A stretch of DNA of 64,000 nucleotides. Source: Alphaproteobacteria bacterium. Its GTDB lineage: Bacteria > Pseudomonadota > Alphaproteobacteria > CAAGCB01 > CAG-977. This document shows positions 61,370 to 64,000 of this stretch, piece after piece. The number at the start of each line of letters is the position of its first letter. The stretch's first letter is position 1. The stretch covers positions 62,001-126,000 of the forward strand of contig JAFZYY010000024.1 of NCBI GenBank assembly GCA_017616015.1, in the 5' to 3' direction. The position numbers and the translations under genes were made by a program. The notes beneath the pieces were generated by a model. The model was not told the DNA's origin. It was given only the letters and a program-made list of their open reading frames with translations, and searched no databases.

Positions 61370-64000
61370 TTATTCGTGCTGCAATTCCTCGTCTTTTATT
61401 TCCGTTTGCAAAGAAGGATCCAACGGTTTGAATTCTTCTTTTTTCGGCGCTTCTTCAACGGCTTTCCCGTCCTCTTTGCTCAGGTCTCCTTCATCACGGG
61501 TCATCATTCCGAACATGGAACGGATTGCGCCCGGAGCCAAAGCCGAAAAAGCGTTTACCGAAACGTCCGGAGAAGGCAGTTTCCCCTTGATCGTATATGT
61601 CGGCGCAATCAGGCCGCCGCCTTTTTCGCCGGAAAACAGCCCGCCGATCAAAGGAATTTTTCCCAAAAGGCTGTTTACCGAATAAAACGGAACAATGGAG
61701 CCGTATAAGTTCATATAACCTGTTTCGCGATAATATTTTCCGTTTAAAGTAATGCCTAAAGAGGAGCCGGAAACAAGTGCGGATTCTATCGTCAGGCTTT
61801 CATTGTCGGTCGTAAAGGGGATTTCTCCTTCGTCAAAAAACAAGCCTTCTCCGCGCAGAGTATCTAAAATTCCCGTCAAAGACGTCATTTGCAGGATTTT
61901 TATCAGCATTTGATCGTTTTCTATATAAAAATCGGAAATGTTCAGCGCCCCTTTTGTTCCGATTCCGGGGGTATAAAAGCCGTTTAATTTCAGTTGTCCG
62001 CCTTTGACTGTGGAAATATAATCCAACGCTTTCAGAATATATCCGGCGTCTTCTGACGTCATGGAAATGACGTAAAGGCCTTCTTTATCCGCAGGACTGA
62101 GTGTCAGATGCTGCGGGACTTTTTTCTCTCCGACATATCCGTCTGCCTTTATATTTTTCCACTCGTTCTGATAAAAAGCCGAAAAGGAATTGTTTTCCGA
62201 ATACCCTTGTTCGCTTAACCACAGTTTATCGATAAAAGCGCTGATTCGTATCGTAACGGGAGTTTCTGCCGCAGTCTCTTCTTTCGGGCGGATATTTAAA
62301 GATGTTCCCTGCTTTATCAGGCGGGAAATGTCTAAATCGCTACCGCCGAATTCAATGGAAATATCACTGTTTTTTTCAAAAGCGACTTTTATGTTCGCTT
62401 TTGTGCGTTCGGCCTTGATGGATTCTATATTGAGGTCTTTTATTTTTCCTGCGTCAAAGTCGATATGACCGCTGATTTCGCAGTTCTGTTCGTCTGATAC
62501 GGAAAGCGTAGGCGCTACCGTTGGCAAACCGTCTGCCAATTCCAGCTTAAAAGCGCCGCTTCCCGGAATTTTAGCGGGTTTCAGCCAGCCGATTTCGCGC
62601 AAATCGATTTCGGCGTTTGTTAAGTCGGTCGTAATGTTTAAAGTACCTGTCTTATCATTTTTTAAAATCAGGCTCAGCTCTGTCGGCATGACGCCTGAAA
62701 CGGCAGGCGCCGTAAAGAAAGGATAGTTCAAGTACTCTCGCGCTTTGTTGTTCAGATTAACATGCAGCTGAATATTCGTTTGTGTTTTTTTTGAGTGATC
62801 GAAAGTGTGAGCCAAAGTATATTTTGCGGTTGCTCCGTAGAATAAAGCCGTTCCGTTTAAATCCAAATCCCGACCCTCTATTTTGACTTTCAGAATGGCG
62901 TCCTGCAGTCCTAATCCTAAAGCAATATCGTCGATGTCGGCATTCCGGACGTTCGCATCGACTTTGACATAGATTTGATCGGAAGATTGAAAGGCGTCTC
63001 CCATAGGGAAATACAACTGTAAATTACCCCGGGCTATTCCTGTCGTTTTATCGGGATTAAGACCGATATCCCTTGTCAGCTCTAAAGCCGGATAGTCCAA
63101 AACCTCTAAAATATCCGGAACCCGTCCGTTTAAGTTCATGTCCAAAGCGGCCGTCGTGATCGGCTGTTGCATGTCAAGAATGGAAAAAGTCCCGCCGGCT
63201 TGCGCGGTTATGTTATGGGAAGACGCTCTTTTGACCGTAACGATTAAATCGTTCAGTGTTAAATGAACCTGACCGGACACGTCGTCAATAGGCGGCATGT
63301 CGTCCAGATAAACAACTTGCGTTCCTGTCACGTTGATAATACCGTCCACCATGTCGGCATCAATGCCGGGTTCGTTTTCCAATCCTTTGAAATGTAAGGT
63401 AAAGGTGCTGTCGTCAATCATGCCGCCGCGCAAATTCCGTTTTACCCAGGCGTGCACGTCCGGTCCGAGGGAAGCAGGCCAATAAGAAGGCAGCATATTC
63501 ATGGGAATATTAAGCGTTTTTGCTTTCAGTTCGGCCTGAACGTTTTTCCAATTTCCGGTATCGAACAGTTCACCTAATCCGGAAACGGTCATGCTTCCTT
63601 GCGCTTCGCCTTTGTTTTGCAGCACAAGATGAAAGTTTGTAATGTCGAAATTATCCGCCGAACCATACATGATTCCGTCAATTTTAAAATTTTCCAGATC
63701 ATATCGGGCAATGACGGGATCGGGTAAATTGATGATTCCATGTCCTCCGATGATTTCGAAATTTACTTTATCAACGGCTTTGCGCCAATAAGGCAGTGTG
63801 GAAGTTTGCATTAAAGGCGACGGATCCAGTTGCGTTTTTACGGTCAGGCTGACAGGCGTGGTAAAATTTTTTAAGTAGGGATATTTTTGTGCCGGAATCA
63901 GACGAGTCAAATCCAACTGGTCTGTTTTAAAAATCAACGGAATGGTTTTATCTTTCTTTTTCCAGCTTCCTTTTAACCGGAATGTTTGGTCGTTTTTATC
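61370..64000 (-). CDS. AsmA-like/YhdP-type large envelope protein (5' end cut by window)
   Basis: The frame stays open to the window end, so about 877 C-terminal residues are seen. It has the long beta-rich repeats of AsmA-family proteins with DUF3971/YhdP-type features. The C-terminal AsmA-like domain shows LLGKIPLIGGLFSGEKGGG, APTYTIKGKLPSPDVSVN and ALAPGAIRSMFG. Such proteins are proposed to carry phospholipids between membranes. The final 25 residues are acidic. The 5' part, including any membrane anchor, lies outside the window. Confidence 0.88.
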   Translation of the reverse strand, partial: DKNDQTFRLKGSWKKKDKTIPLIFKTDQLDLTRLIPAQKYPYLKNFTTPVSLTVKTQLDPSPLMQTSTLPYWRKAVDKVNFEIIGGHGIINLPDPVIARYDLENFKIDGIMYGSADNFDITNFHLVLQNKGEAQGSMTVSGLGELFDTGNWKNVQAELKAKTLNIPMNMLPSYWPASLGPDVHAWVKRNLRGGMIDDSTFTLHFKGLENEPGIDADMVDGIINVTGTQVVYLDDMPPIDDVSGQVHLTLNDLIVTVKRASSHNITAQAGGTFSILDMQQPITTAALDMNLNGRVPDILEVLDYPALELTRDIGLNPDKTTGIARGNLQLYFPMGDAFQSSDQIYVKVDANVRNADIDDIALGLGLQDAILKVKIEGRDLDLNGTALFYGATAKYTLAHTFDHSKKTQTNIQLHVNLNNKAREYLNYPFFTAPAVSGVMPTELSLILKNDKTGTLNITTDLTNAEIDLREIGWLKPAKIPGSGAFKLELADGLPTVAPTLSVSDEQNCEISGHIDFDAGKIKDLNIESIKAERTKANIKVAFEKNSDISIEFGGSDLDISRLIKQGTSLNIRPKEETAAETPVTIRISAFIDKLWLSEQGYSENNSFSAFYQNEWKNIKADGYVGEKKVPQHLTLSPADKEGLYVISMTSEDAGYILKALDYISTVKGGQLKLNGFYTPGIGTKGALNISDFYIENDQMLIKILQMTSLTGILDTLRGEGLFFDEGEIPFTTDNESLTIESALVSGSSLGITLNGKYYRETGYMNLYGSIVPFYSVNSLLGKIPLIGGLFSGEKGGGLIAPTYTIKGKLPSPDVSVNAFSALAPGAIRSMFGMMTRDEGDLSKEDGKAVEEAPKKEEFKPLDPSLQTEIKDEELQHE

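Overview
The window reads as about 64 kb of chromosome from an alphaproteobacterium of moderate G+C content. The support is conserved gene order typical of that class: the run ispG-hisS-prfA-prmC-DUF4167-clpB, the operon xseB-ispA-dxs-tlyA, glnB-glnA, a DUF3035 lipoprotein beside paired M16 peptidases, and an RpoH-type promoter of alphaproteobacterial form ahead of clpB. A bifunctional AdhE, an oxygen-labile-type Fe-S serine dehydratase and a possible rhodoquinone-pathway methyltransferase suggest low-oxygen or fermentative life. Several accessory genes are of types common in gut Firmicutes, so an uncultured host-associated (gut) alphaproteobacterium is my inference. No rRNA, phage, insertion sequence or CRISPR array was seen.

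Layout: 1-8.2 kb, lysine/isoprenoid/translation housekeeping genes (lysC, NMO/FabK-like, RodZ-like, ispG, hisS, prfA, prmC, DUF4167). 8.3-12.3 kb, clpB and an unrecognised lipoprotein on the opposite strand. 12.5-16.5 kb, a lipid A/Kdo cluster (DUF374 acyltransferase, waaA, lpxK, LpxL-like acyltransferase). 16.6-20.4 kb, xseB-ispA-dxs-tlyA. 20.5-26.9 kb, one very large autotransporter with about eleven degenerate passenger repeats. 26.9-28.1 kb, an overlapping pair of a DHFR/RibD-C-fold reductase and a CofE-family ligase. 28.2-30.8 kb, a K+ channel, serine dehydratase and a small membrane protein. 30.8-39.3 kb, one long minus-strand run from ribF through lspA, an isochorismatase-like protein, DUF3035, two M16 proteins and pgi to mutL. 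39.4-42.8 kb, GDPD, a possible RquA methyltransferase with a response regulator, and an RNA m5U methyltransferase. 42.8-48.1 kb, an accessory block ending in an amino-acid-permease/GGDEF fusion. 48.2-53.2 kb, adhE, an IscX-like protein and a divergent RNase J. 53.2-64 kb, DUF3800, a small HATPase, Bpt, YjbQ, pyrophosphatase, TSCPD protein, tRNA-His, glnB-glnA, BepA-like protease, a DsbA-like oxidase and a truncated AsmA/YhdP-like protein.

How parts may work together: lpxK, waaA and two acyltransferases build the lipid A/Kdo core of an outer membrane that would also carry the autotransporter, with BepA-like and DsbA-like periplasmic helpers encoded nearby. ispG, dxs and ispA are three steps of isoprenoid (MEP/FPP) synthesis encoded in two operons. 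The most unusual objects are the permease-diguanylate cyclase fusion, the CofE/DHFR-like gene pair, the repeat autotransporter with closely spaced cysteine pairs, and the RquA-like methyltransferase.
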